Positions 1 through 11,320 of a stretch of 64,000 nucleotides of DNA are shown here, piece after piece (the stretch's first letter is position 1; each line of letters begins with the position of its first letter). The DNA is from Cardinalis cardinalis. Taxonomy: Eukaryota > Chordata > Aves > Passeriformes > Cardinalidae. The DNA lies in contig JACDOX010000007.1 in the NCBI GenBank assembly GCA_014549065.1, positions 3,098,141 through 3,162,140 of the forward strand, read 5' to 3'. The position numbers were made by a program, and so were the translations under genes. Under the pieces are notes generated by a model that was not told the origin of the DNA, did not search any database, and saw only the letters and a program-made list of their open reading frames with translations.

Positions 1-157
1 TAGTTTCAGGGTTGACAGGATGTCTAAGCATGGCCAGTCTGTACCATGCCAAAGTACAGTAACAGATGTGTCCTTAAATGATAGGTTTGGCTTCTCTACT
101 ACACGTTCTTTTCCATTTTTGTCCTTTAAGACAATTATCCAACTCAACCCAGAGACT
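1..157 (-). CDS. FBXO15: FBXO15 coding exon 5 (partial, cut by window edge)
   Basis: On the minus strand an AG acceptor (AAATAACAG) precedes an open stretch that completes the AA left by the previous exon to give Lys. It then reads VSGLSWIIVLKDKNGKE and later DTSVTVLWHGTDWPCLDIL. Position 1 is the third base of a codon, so the donor lies outside the window. This belongs to the conserved region after the F-box. Confidence 0.9.
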
Positions 158-3100
158 CTGTTATTTAGGAATTGAGAGGGGAGAGGAGTGTTTAAAAACA
201 AATTCCTAAAGTGATAAAACTTAAACTATGCTTTCAACAGAATTTTTAAATTTCTACTAGCTGCTACTTATGTTCCTCAGTTTCAGTCATTTATAATTAT
301 CATTGTATCTTCCCATTATGATATACATTTTTTAGTTCTAATTCTATACCCCCTCCCAAGTCATTAATGTTTTGTACATTGTTCTCAAGTAAATCTTTGT
401 GACAAGGCATTGCTTACTTCATAGCTTCTTTGTTTTTACATGGAAGACCTGTATAAGGATCTAGAAATTTAACAAGCCGCATTACTCTAGTTTTGAAGGC
501 AGATGTTTTTTTGAAGATGTATTCTTTCTTCCAGTACCCAGGTTCTTCATCGTGTAAAGCAGTACAGCCCAAAGAAACAGTTTCTGTTTGTTTAGACTTC
601 ATTTTCCAAATTGTCCATTTTGGGTGCAAAGAGCTGGAATAGAGTTTCAGCCAAATTCCGCTGAAAATAAAAACAGAATAAAGAGGAATAAATTTCAAGA
701 ATAGTCACTTCATTTTTTATATGCACATCTCAGCTACCACTGCGCATAGTGTTAGCACAAAACAAGCCTTGTCTGTCNTCCCAAAGATATGGGAGCCAGG
801 ATGAAGCTCTGTGATAGCACAGTCATAGCAAAGTAAGTGAAAACTGATGAAGGTTAAGCAGAAAATTTTGAAAATTCTACCCCAAAACAATGATTCGTCC
901 TCCTCATAGAAAATCAGCTAGTGGAAAAAGTGGTTTAATATCTCCTATTCAACAAAGATAACCTGTATACTTCAAGTTTCTCAGATTCAGCTGAAAGTGG
1001 TGTGGAGGAGGACAATTTAGAATCACCTTTCTTTGGTGGTATCAATGTCATGTCAATCCCTTCTGCACTCTCTTTGGGAAAGCCCAGAGAAGACATGAGT
1101 TTCTGAAGTCAAAGAAATATGTGACTGTTAATGATGGGTTCATCTCTTTCACATCAGGGAAACTATGAGGTCACATTTCAGCTTCTCATACCCCAGTATC
1201 CTTAGAACAGTTCACAGAATATTGAGCCTACCAGAATTCAAACAATAATCTGTGAATAGAGGTTGTCAGTAATTTTTCTCATTCTGAAGTGCTAGACACA
1301 TAGTGTACATAACTGCACTAAAAAAATGAATAGCAAGGGCAACAAATTCTTAAGAAACATTTTCTACCACTTATCAGCAAGATTACCTTTACTAATTCTC
1401 ACTTATCCTCAGGCAAACTTACACTAGTGAGTATTGTATGGCATCTTCCCCTCTCCTCAAAGCATTCAAGGACTAGATCCATCCCACACTGCCTCCTACC
1501 CATCAAAACTATTCTCAATTCATCAGCCACTGAGAATAAGCCCCCACATGCTGAGAGCCAGGCTCTGCTTATTGATGCAAACCTATTCAGGGATTTTGCA
1601 AAAACCTTCCAGCCTGCTGCTCTGCAGATATGTACAGAATTCCCCACTGCCATTTTTTGAGATAAAAGTGTCCAAAACACACAGANTAATAAGCTACTGT
1701 GACTTGGAAAAGTGGGGTCACAGTCAACATGAGTTTTCAACCTTCCTTTCACCAATAGCAGGGTGGGAAGGGTAACATAAAGAACAATCCCATAACTGAA
1801 ACAAAGTTTTAAGATACTTCTATTTTAAGACCATAAAAAGCAGCCAAGTCACCAGATAATATAAAACATTTCTGATGGATAAGGGAAATTCTTCTTTAAC
1901 TCCAAAGCAGTTTAGAATTGTCCAGTGATTAAAAAAAAGGAGAGATGTCCTTAATACAACATCACCAGGGGAATTTGAGCTGCGTATCATCCAATTGGTC
2001 TCCATCAGCCTAAAAAGTCCAGTAAAATAACTTCCTATAAAACTCTCCTGTTAACTAGAAACCCCTTCTCAAAAGAGACATCCTTTGATGGAGGGAGATA
2101 CTCTGCATCTTACAGTATGATGCTGAAAAGACAGGGCTTAGTAGTAGGCATTTCCTGCATTTTGAAGTCACAGATTCAAGCAATTTGGTTGACTGAAGAC
2201 AGACTAATGACAAANACCTACCATCTTCATCCTCACTCTCAGTCACATATTGCTTCTTCCTTTCCCAAAACAGTGTTGTGCAAGCAAAGAAATTAGTTCA
2301 AGAAACTCAAAAATTCAGCTAGGGCAGAGAGACAGAGAACAAGAAGAAGGAGGANTTGGAATCACAAGTGTTTAGAAAGGTATCACTGCCCCTTTATCCT
2401 CAACTTCTGAAGAATTCANGACAGATAAACCAAAAAGGCATCCAACAGGGAAGAACAAGTTTGCCTCTTTCACAACAGAATATATGCCCTTTTTGCCTCA
2501 AATTGTTAATACTCATCTCAAGACCTCTTACTGAACATTAATTACTACAACAAGCCTTTTACTCTAACTCAAATGCCAGAATCAGGCACATCATCATCAG
2601 CCATCGCTTGACCACAATGCCAAAAAGACCCTGTGCTCTCACTTCCTCTCACACAGGCACANTCTTCTGGTGATCAGAATCCTCAAGTTTTTGCAGGCAG
2701 ACCATATCTGTGAACTTCCCACATTGCATGATAGGAAGGCTGGAATGCCCCATGCTGGGGCATGGAGGGTGCAGAAAGGGGGGGGTCATAAACATCTTCT
2801 TGTCTTCAACAGTTATATTGGAGACATCAGTGCTAAGAACTGCTCAAGCACACTCATTATATGAACAGACAAAAGACAAATCACTGCATTAGGCAGCACA
2901 GACATACCACAATGAAAGACTAACCGTCCTGTTGCATCAAGGACAGCACCCTGTACATCAAGGACAGCAGAAATATCCTAAAAAAGANACTCAGTCTAAA
3001 AACCAAGGTCAGGTTTGTCACAGAAATATGCAGGGACTTCAATTAAAACTTCTGTTCATATACTGCANGACTCAGGGTCTTAAGAAGGTCCATTAAAATC

Positions 3101-6100
3101 CATCAGGAAGAAATGACCTGGTCCCACTGAACAGTCAGGCTCCTAGATAAGGGAAAGTAACTCTTCCCCAAGTCCCATTTGTGCACTTACACTAATCTCT
3201 GTTGAGATTAGAAAATGGAAACAGAGATCGTCGAGATGGAGACAGATGAATCATTTTCCCCTGGACAGCCACAGTGATTTTATCCTGCCTTACCACCCTG
3301 AAGTGGAAAACACATGCCAAGACTGGTAATTTGTGTCAACTATGCAGTTTTTATCTACCCTTACCTGCTGACANCCTCAAAATCTTAATCTGGACTACAG
3401 ATCTTCCCTTTAAATTAATCAGTTCCAAAGGTATCAATGCCAAGGTAAACCAATTGATTCACCATACAAGTTTCAGTAAATAAGGGAGAAATAGATTCAT
3501 ACCAGGTACAGCAACTTCCTATAGAGGAAGACATTTTCTCATTCAAACAACACTAATGCAGTAGAANCTAAGAAAGAAAAGGATGCCCAGATCCTAGTTA
3601 TCACATACCAACCCGAGTGTCTNCTCTTTACCCTTTGACAAAATTATCATCATATTGGCAGGAGCAATTTATGAACTCTGTATAAGCAATCCTTATAAAA
3701 AATGCGTCAGTATTTATCTTTGTCTCATTTGTTCTCACTTAGAAATCACCAAAACTTCACAAAAAGAGCAACAGATAAAAAACCAGTAGTGGATCACTAG
3801 ATTGAATCAATTCCTCTGCAAAAACCTGATGAAAGAATTAATTAAGTAGGACTTCAAAATCGTGAAAGCTATGACAAGTTCATAAAGCTGCTGGAGACAC
3901 CATTAAGGATCACCTGAACTGAGAAGTTTGTGCAGGTCCATGTGAATACAAACAGAAATTTTAAAACAAAAAAAGTGAGAGCAGCAACATTTCAAAGCAC
4001 TGGATTTAGATTTTGCCTCATAACTCCCATTAAACAGGCCCTGCACAGCTAGAATTTCATGCAACACATGCTGAGGGCTGTGCAGGGCAATTTCAGCAGA
4101 GTAACTGCCCATAGGTGCATGCATCAGTGCTCTGGCATCAGAGAAACTAAATTAGAAGGACTCATAATTCATGCAGACACATCTACTGCACAACTGAGAC
4201 CTTCCCTCTTCCTTACTTATCATTGGCCAGCTCATGGAAGCGCTTATTCACACNACCAACAGCCAACAGGGACACAGCATCCAAATAGGAAAATATCTTC
4301 AGCAGCATTTCTGATGGCATGCTGGAAAAGAAAAATGAATACTGTTAGACATGCCTGCAAACTCCAGAAATGACAATGGCAGAGAATTTTAATTTCAAAC
4401 CAGACAAAAACAGAAGAAGTGAAAACCAGCAGGTTGTAAACAGATGAATCAAAAATCACCTGAAGAGTTAAACTGTGGAGTTTGGGTTCTAATTNCACTC
4501 TCTGGTATGTGGCATTTGACTAAAATAATTCATGACAACTTATTCAAGTGGCACAGTACAATTACNTGAAAAGTTATGGGTTTGCACTTTCATTAAACTT
4601 TGTTAACTTTAACTGTGTTTGACATGAAACTACCTTGTTTTGCTTCAGNTTCTTACTGCTTGTACCATGATTTTAACATTTATTCCATAACAACCAGCAT
4701 TTGCAAAACTGCAGATATATTCACTCTCCCTTTTGACTGCAGCGTCAGGAAGTACCAGGACAGAAATGTCCTGGTCTAACAGCAAGATCACGCTCTGCCT
4801 CATCATAATCTTCAAACTGTACATGTTCAGGGGTCTTGTGCAATTTTTATTTATGTCAACAGAAAGACGTGAACTTCAAAGTAAGAGCCAAGTGATATCC
4901 TGAAAATGTCAATGTGTCTGTGCATCTGGAAGGCTGTCTGAAATGCAGGTGCCAGTCTAAGCATGGCAAGCAGAACATAAGCTGGAGATGAGCCAATGTG
5001 ATTTCTGCATTAACAGACAGGAACCTCACACCATTTGCGCAGTACCTCATAAATGCACAGAGTTTAAAATATGGTCATTTTATACTCTAATTTCCTTGAG
5101 CATTGAGTATGGTCACATCAAAATCACCACTGAAAATAAAAAGTGCTTTGAAAGTCAATACCCCAGCTGTGCCTCTTGTCCTTTTACTACGGGGTGATTT
5201 GCAACACTTGTTGATTTATAACACTATTTCAGAAGCAAAGAGCTTTAAAGGGTAGCATGATAATGCCAATACCTCAGTGTTTGTATTAAACTCAGAATCT
5301 TAGTTGCATTGACATAGAACCAACACNCCAAAANTGGCACTGTTATTATGTGAAATAACTTATACACTGTAAGCCCAAAGCAGTTAGTGCACTCATTCCA
5401 GAGATAATTTAGAAGTGATACCTTAAAAGGCTGCAGATTAGCTAAAATAATACACTTGATCCAGAATTTTCAACCATATTCTTCTTCTTTTGAAGGAAGC
5501 TGAAAGGATTTTTTTTCTTTTTTCTCTCACCATTACACCCATCTGACAGCACTGAAATACTAAACCGGCCATCCAATGCAAAACAGAGAAATCAATACAC
5601 AGGAACCTATCATGTAGCCATTTTCTGAAAAATCCTTTCCTTAGGATTTTTTCTCCTGAGAAGCTGAGAGGCCTCAGGAACAAAATGTAAACAATGATTA
5701 TCTGCNGCTGTGGAATACAACAGGTGGATCTGTGATTGGTCTCATGTGGTTGTTTCTAATTAATGGCCAANCACAGTCAGCTGGCTTGGACTCTGTCTGA
5801 GCCACAAGCTTTTGTTACCATTCTTTCTTTTTCTATTCTTTGCTAGCCTTCTGATGAAATNCTTTCTTCTTTTCTTTTAGTATAGTTTTAATATAATATA
5901 TATATAAAAAAATAAATCAAGCCTTNTGAAACATGGAGTCAGGTCCTCATCTCTTCCCTCTTCATCNGACCCCTGTGAGCACTGTCACAATATCAAATGT
6001 ATAAAACAAGGAAAACAGGTAACAGGTAACATATTCTTAGAATTTTTTTNTGTAAAAATATGACTAATTTTCAAACAGAAAACTCACAATTATACTGAAA

Positions 6101-9100
6101 GGGCCTTTTCACTGTCAAACAGGAAGAGAAACATTTACCTTGTAGCAAATATGCAGCAGCCACTTATTCCTTCCCCCTCATCCCAATCCACAATTCTCAG
6201 CCTCTCTATACACTAAGATCCACTTGATAACTACCAATAACCAAGAGAAACAGAAGTAGTTTAATTCTGAACTGGCTTTCATTGAAGGAATAAAGTAACA
6301 ATTTTTATTCTCAAGGAACAACATTCCCCATGACTTGCAAAGGAGTTGCTGAAGGCTTCACATGGCTTGGAAAACTTACACATTCCTTATGAACTTAGAA
6401 AAGAACACAAAGGAAAACCACGCCAGAAAACATTAGATGGTGGACACAGGATCCTAAAGTAGGCCAGGAAAGCAAATCTTTTCAACTCAGAGTATCTGAC
6501 CTAGAAATCTCTAAGATATGAAAATAATTACTGCAAGCAGTCAAAAGACAGCTTACAGGGGGACTTCCACTCTTACTCCTAAAGACTTACTCACATAAAG
6601 ACATACCTCTCAATGCACACATTTGGTTTCGGTTTTATGGGAGGTGTCAAGTACAGACTTTTAATTCCAGCATTTACAGTTTCAGAACATTCCCCAGGCC
6701 TGGCAGCAAAGGTCCTTAACCTACTTGTAAGAAGGAAAAGCTGTTAAGAGTCACATATTCACAAAATGAATACACATGCTGTGCACACTTAGACACAATA
6801 TTTCAACCAATGCAGGATGCAGGGAATACATCACATGACAACCATTATTACTCGAACAATTACACCCAAGTTAAAATACCTGGCATGAGGAAGATTCAGA
6901 TTTAAACTCACAGCTGTCAATCCTGTGAGAGATCTCTCATAGCAGGCAAAGGGAATAATAGTGTTCCCCCAAATCAGTTTGAATCCAGTAGAGATCTATT
7001 ATCCTTAGACAGCAGCACCACTGCTTGGCCACCACAACCAAGCTCCCAGTGAGGCCCCTGCAGTAAATCAAACTCACTGATTAATCTTCTGTTTCACAAC
7101 ATTAATCCAGAGACATTTTTTAGCCACCCAACTCTGCTAGGTTATCAAAAGATACCAGATAAAAACAATACCTTGAAACTTCCTCAGAAACTGTTACGGT
7201 TCAAAAAGAATTTGTATACTTTCATACTATACNATGCTCTTTACTTGCATGAACAGCAAGAAAGGAGATTTAATCCATGAAACAGAGAGCAGCTAACAAG
7301 CTCTAAGGGATGTCCAGATGTTAGACAGACAAATTACTTGTGGGTAGAATTGCTTTGTTAAGGTTTAAGGCTTGACATGCTTCACTGATTTCAGACCTAG
7401 GGGGAGGTTAACAAAGCTTGGGAAGAAGGATGGCCGCTGCCAGTGGACACAAAGAATGCAGAATTTACAGGCCACAAGGATACCTGGAACAACTCCCAAG
7501 ATAAGGAAGAAACTATTAAAGACAACTCAGCAATTGTGCTGAAATTAGCTCCAGCTTCCAGAAATGTGAGATTGTGATCACTGACCCACNAAACTCACTG
7601 GCTCAAAAAACATAAAGACTGAGCATGCAAATTAGCATGAGAAGCAAGAGAATCATTATCCAACAGAAGATAGAAAACTAATTAATAAGAGAATTATGTA
7701 ACTTGTAGCAAATGAAAACTAATTCCTTCCTTAGCTAAAATGTATAAAATAGTAAAAAAATTTTGATAGTTGGTGTGCCAGCTTTGTGGATACACCACCC
7801 AGCATCCCTTTCTGTGCAAGACTGTAAATATATCAAATACCTCAATCCTGTGTCTGGATTGGCCTCTTGCACACCACAGTGAAAGAACCTACTCTGGCAA
7901 TACTTCCACATCACAGTTTGGATACAAAACAAAGGAACTTTGCATATTTCTAACACAAATTCTTACAACCCAACCGCTCATACATTTTCCAAGTTTTCTG
8001 TTAGGAAGGACTTTGTAAGCTAAAATTGCAAACAAATACTATCATTAATCCACAGAGAAATACGGAGACAGAGTAAATATTAAACCAAATCCTTACACTT
8101 CATACCCACCGATGCCACCAAGCAGGCAGAGCTCCCCATTCACTGCATTACTGATGTTTTAAACTGCCAGCAGATTTCCAACACCTGGCCAAACCAGCTC
8201 TGGGTTTCTAGGAAACCAATCCATATGGGGGAAAAATAGCTAATTTTAAACTATATGCCTACCACATTCATTTAATACCTACTGATTTTGATTTAAGATT
8301 GATTCATGCTCAAAGTAAAATAAAAGAAATTAACAACTCTGGTCTACATTGTCAACTGCACTATGTAAAAAAATCAATCCAAGATATTTCACTGAGAATT
8401 GTTATAAGCTTAAGAAAAAGACATGCACATTTCAGCCTGGGTGCCAATCACTGATAGACCAACTAAATTAACTACAAAAAACGCAGTCTTATAATAAAGA
8501 TAACAGAACCTGGAAATCAAACAAGGGTTTTACTCATGTATGATTACCAAGAGCTCTTAGNTGATAAGGCACTAACAAACTGCCATCAAAGGGATTTAGA
8601 AACACAAGTTGTGTTCAACAGCAGCAGAGCTATCACTNGTTTCAGGGCAGCACATCACAGGCTATTCTGCCCTGAATCCATGCTGAAAGCAGAGAGTTTG
8701 GGCATACTCTATAGGGACACAACTTCACAGACTCCAGTCATGGGACTAATTCAGATAAGAAGCTGGACTCTGGATTTTAAAACACATTAANTTGGACAAG
8801 CATAACCTGCATAGCCTGTATTCAGTTCTTCTTGCTCATTTAAACCACCCCCCCTTTCTTCACCCCAGCGAGAAATATCTGAGGAAAGAAACATTTTGCC
8901 CACACACNCCTTGAAAAGTTTAATGTAACAGCTATTGTTTTTGTAAACTTCAATTAAAAAAAAAACTGCAGAATTTTCACATCTTCCAAAACAAAAATAT
9001 TCTCAAGGTGNGAAGAAACAAACAGCAAACCCAATCCATAAATTACTTTTCAAGTACTGTGCGTGCTAAGATTTTAAATTAGCATTAACAGAATGCTTTT

Positions 9101-10185
9101 ACATTGCATTGACACAGCTTGGGCAGATAAGCCNAAGATAAAATCAATGACAGCTGTTACACCCCCTCTTTAGAAATTTCTAGAACCACTGAGATGATCT
9201 TATGTAAGATGCACAACAACTTCAATTGCTTTTTCATTTGCTTTCAACCTGTGTGGCTCAGTTTTGTACCAGTACTTTAACTTTCACACTTNCACATAAT
9301 ACTTGCAATGTGCCCTGGTTTTTCGATGGTCAGCAAACAANTGCCTTTTGAGTAACATTTCAAATAAGATAAAGTTTTAACTAGTGATAACACCTGTCTC
9401 CTCCACGTGTTAAAGTTTATCTGGGGATAAACAAAAAATAACAATAATGTTTTGACATTAATTGGTTGGGTTTTGTTCCCTCAGCTAACAATTTCAGATT
9501 TGAGTCTTTTTTAAAAGGTAGGTATTACCCCAATCCATTTGCAGGTTNAAACAACAACAACAACANAACAAAACAAACCAGCAGGGAGAATGAAACTGCT
9601 CTGAAACCCAAGGTTGAAGAAATGCGTTAGCAGAAAAATTTGCTTTCTCAACATTGCCCCTCAGACCGATGCTTTAAAATTTTGGAAATTAAACCCGTAC
9701 TGTAAGAATTAAGGTAATCACACCTTCCACAGTGAAACTCTCCTATTTATTATAAAGGCCTAACCACCCCGAATACATGTAAAGTAGCCATTAAACGAAC
9801 TTTGTGTATTCTCATTATAGCACCTCCTTGCTGAAGGACATACTGAAGTTTAAGCTTCTCTTTCCAGGCAGNAAAAAAAAAAAAAAGTGTTAAACCCAGG
9901 CCTCCGTGCACCTGCAACACCAGCGTTTTCCCGCTGCAAGGTGCCCATAGGGCCAGGGGACGGGCGAGGAGAGCACCACGGCCGCAGCCCTGGCCGTGAA
10001 GAGTAAACAGCTAGAAACAAGAGCCATGGAGCAGGTGAACTAACTTTCCTAGAGGAGCAATGGGAGCTGAGGGATAGCAGCAAACCACCCTCCCCGGAAA
10101 AGGTGAAGAAGGCCGAGCAGGCAGCCCCGGGCCGGCAGAGCCCCGCTCGGCGCGCCCGCGGTTACCTGCCACGGCCCGTCGCCAT
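1..10185 (-). CDS. FBXO15: F-box only protein 15 (5' part of gene, five exons in window)
   Basis: Substrate-recognition subunit of an SCF (SKP1-CUL1-F-box) ubiquitin ligase; the mouse gene is a known pluripotency marker. Joining 10185-10166, 6720-6607, 4321-4217, 660-418 and 157-1 gives 213 codons with no stop, all with GT/AG junctions and matching phases. The protein starts MATGRGR, as I recall for human FBXO15. An F-box follows at about residues 46-87 (MPSEMLLKIFSYLDA ... ELANDNGIWLKLYS), then GYWKKEYI, DPYTGLP and DTSVTVLWHGTDWPCL, which I recognise from the family's middle region. The human protein is about 510 residues, so roughly 60% lies left of the window. It is transcribed away from TIMM21, with start codons about 1.5 kb apart. 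One F-box residue (codon NGT at 4254) is masked by an N. Identity comes from remembered homologues, not a search; I am quite sure. Confidence 0.93.
418..660 (-). CDS. FBXO15: FBXO15 coding exon 4
   Basis: This 243-bp exon runs from acceptor TTTTCAG to donor GTAAGC. It begins with C, which completes AAC (Asn) with the previous exon, and continues GIWLKLYSSSLHPKWTIWK, the end of the F-box. It closes with GYWKKEYIFKK and DPYTGLPCKNKEAM. The exon is open throughout, in phase on both sides, and rich in family-specific motifs. Confidence 0.93.
661..4216 (-). other. FBXO15 intron 3
   Basis: The sequence is AT-rich and I recognise no gene or repeat in it. A splice-site-flanked 76-bp stretch at 1027-1102 (AG before, GTGATT after) looks exon-like, but it would shift the reading frame. 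Short open frames around 1400-1775 run on both strands and show no family resemblance. Confidence 0.75.
4217..4321 (-). CDS. FBXO15: FBXO15 coding exon 3 (F-box exon)
   Basis: This 105-bp exon lies between acceptor TTTTCCAG and donor GTAAGG. It encodes S-MPSEMLLKIFSYLDAVSLL and then VNKRFHELAND. The Pro/Ser/Leu/Leu/Ile/Phe/Tyr/Leu spacing is that of an F-box, the helical motif that docks on SKP1. The N at 4254 hides one base of codon 68 (Cys, Ser, Gly or Arg). Confidence 0.95.
4322..6606 (-). other. FBXO15 intron 2
   Basis: AT-rich, with no coding signal that I recognise. Its main content is the solo LTR at 5613-5989, inserted antisense to FBXO15. Confidence 0.75.
5613..5989 (+). mobile_element. 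Solo LTR of an endogenous retrovirus, copy A
   Basis: The element starts TGT and ends ACA. It is flanked by CTATCA (5607-5612) and ATATCA (5990-5995), a 6-bp target-site duplication with one mismatch. Near its 3' end is a poly(A) signal, AATAAA, just before TCAAGCC. The same architecture, with many shared blocks (TTTTCTGAAAAATCC, TTTAGTATAGTTTTA, GGAGTCAG), appears in copy B at 38462-38947. No internal retroviral genes flank it, so it is a solo LTR. A 6-bp duplication fits an ERVK-type integrase; the family name is not established here. Confidence 0.8.
6607..6720 (-). CDS. FBXO15: FBXO15 coding exon 2
   Basis: This 114-bp exon completes the AG left by exon 1. It reads RLRTFAARPGECSETV, then NAGIKSLYLTPPIKPKPNV and CIE, ending at donor GTATGT in phase with the F-box exon. 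The acceptor is a tandem AAG-TAG. Using the first AG (exon 6607-6723) would insert one codon. I chose the second because it restores the MATGRGR start I recall for the human protein. This N-terminal stretch is poorly conserved, so its support is phase, openness and splice sites. Confidence 0.82.
6721..10165 (-). other. FBXO15 intron 1
   Basis: AT-rich and without recognisable genes. It holds a probable LTR fragment around 7350-7880, a short A/C simple repeat at 9547-9580 and a poly(A) run near 9873-9885. It becomes CpG-rich from about 9900 as it approaches the promoter. Confidence 0.7.
7350..7880 (+). mobile_element. Probable LTR fragment (boundaries uncertain)
   Basis: A TATA box (TATAAA, 7743-7748) is followed by a block resembling avian retroviral R-U5 sequence, with GGTGTGCCAGCTTTGTGG, then CTGTGCAAGACTGTAAATAT, then CTGTGTCTGGATTGGCCTC, ending near CACACCACA. 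The expected poly(A) signal appears decayed (AAATAT). No clear target-site duplication was found, so the limits are approximate. The call rests on remembered resemblance to avian ERV LTRs. Confidence 0.4.
10166..10185 (-). CDS. FBXO15: FBXO15 coding exon 1 (start codon)
   Basis: Twenty coding bases, ATG GCG ACG GGC CGT GGC AG, are followed by donor GTAACC. They give MATGRG plus the first two bases of Arg or Ser, matching the start I recall for mammalian FBXO15. GCGGCCATGG gives good initiation context (G at +4). An in-frame ATG lies 75 codons upstream at 10410 with no stop between, so a longer N-terminus is possible. Confidence 0.85.
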
Positions 10186-10440
10186 GGCCGCTGCGCCGCG
10201 GGACAGCGGCGGCCTCGCACCCCCAGCGAGGAGGGCAGGGGATGAACAACGGCTGCCACCTCCCGTGGTACGCCCTGGGGCGGGGTGGGACGGCGGCAGC
10301 CCGAGGGAGGCGGCGCCCGGAGCGCGGGCTGNGGAAGGCGGGGCGGGAGCGCGGCCGTGCGGGGACTCGGGAANCGTTAACGGCCCCGGGAACGGCAGTG
10401 CTGCCGCCATGAGCGGCCTGGAGTCTCCCCCGCCCCGCAG
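10186..10440 (-). promoter_or_regulatory. CpG-rich promoter / 5' UTR of FBXO15
   Basis: Dense CpG and GC content lies immediately upstream of the FBXO15 ATG. GC boxes of Sp1 type sit at 10277-10285 (GGGGCGGGG) and 10340-10347, and a YY1-like GCCGCCAT at 10403-10410. There is no TATA box, as is usual for CpG-island promoters. The exact start site cannot be placed from sequence. Confidence 0.65.
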
Positions 10441-10477
10441 GGAGCTCGGAGCTCTCGGCCACTGTGTTCTTGGGTCT

Positions 10478-11242
10478 CAGAATCACAGAACTGATTAGGT
10501 TNGAAAATACCACTGAGATTACTTAGTCCAACCTATGGCCGAGCACNACCATGTCAATTACACTACAGCCCTAAGTGTCAATTCCACTATGTGCCAATAC
10601 CAGTTTTTCCTTAAACATCTCCAGGGTTGGTGGTTCCACCACCTCCCTGAACAGCTCTTTCCAATGCCTAATCTTTTCTGTGAAGAAATTCTTTTTAGTG
10701 TCCAACTAAACCTCTCCTGGTACAACTCGTCATTTCCTCTTGTCAGAGAACAGGCCAACTCCCAGCTGGCCACAGCCTCCTTCCAGGGATTTGTACAGTG
10801 ATAAAGTCGCCCTGAGCCTCCTTTTCTCCAAGTTAAACATCCCAAGCTCCCTCAGCCACTCCTCATAAAACTTGTGCTCCAGCTTCACCAGTTCCATTGC
10901 CCTTCTCTGGACCCGCCCCAGCAGCTCAATGTCCTTCTTAAATCGAGGGCTTCAAAACTGAACACAGCACTCAAGGTGTGGCCTCAACANTGCCAAGTAC
11001 AGTGGGACAATCTCCTCCCTAGTCCCGCTCACAACACTGGTTTTGATACAGGCCAGGAAGCCATTGGCTTTGGCCACCTGGGCACACACTGGCTCATGTT
11101 CTTTCCACCAGCAGCTTTTCCAGCCACTCTGTCCCCCAGCGCTGCCTGGGGTTGTGAGCAGGACCCGACATTTGNCCTTGTTGAACCTCATGCCGTCCAT
11201 CTCAGCCCATCGATTTAGCCTGCAGATCCCTCTAGCTGTCTC
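10478..11242 (-). mobile_element. CR1 non-LTR retrotransposon, 5'-truncated and decayed
   Basis: The plus strand starts CAGAATCACAGAACTGATTA, the reverse complement of a CR1 3' tail, so the element lies on the minus strand. Around 11200-10950 the minus strand encodes fragments of the CR1 reverse transcriptase C-terminus: RWAEMDGMRFNK, then AKANGFLACIK, then PLYLAxLRPHLECCVQF. Stops and indels show it is dead. It sits exactly between the two CpG-rich promoter blocks of FBXO15 and TIMM21. The outer boundary near 11242 is approximate. Confidence 0.9.
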
Positions 11243-11320
11243 CACCCGCGGAAACCTCAACTGCATCGCTTTAACACATACATGTGTGCAAGACCAAGAA
11301 AACATGGACTAAAACACAGC

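Noticed and set aside
1027..1102. Exon-like stretch on the minus strand in FBXO15 intron 3, with AG before and GTGATT after
   Set aside because: Its 76-bp length would shift the frame and bring an early stop. Exons 3 and 4 already join in phase to give the conserved ANDN-GIWLK sequence. At most it is a poison exon.
10049..10513. 154-codon minus-strand frame across the FBXO15 promoter
   Set aside because: It is out of frame with the MATGRGR start and lies in CpG-island DNA, where long frames are common by composition.
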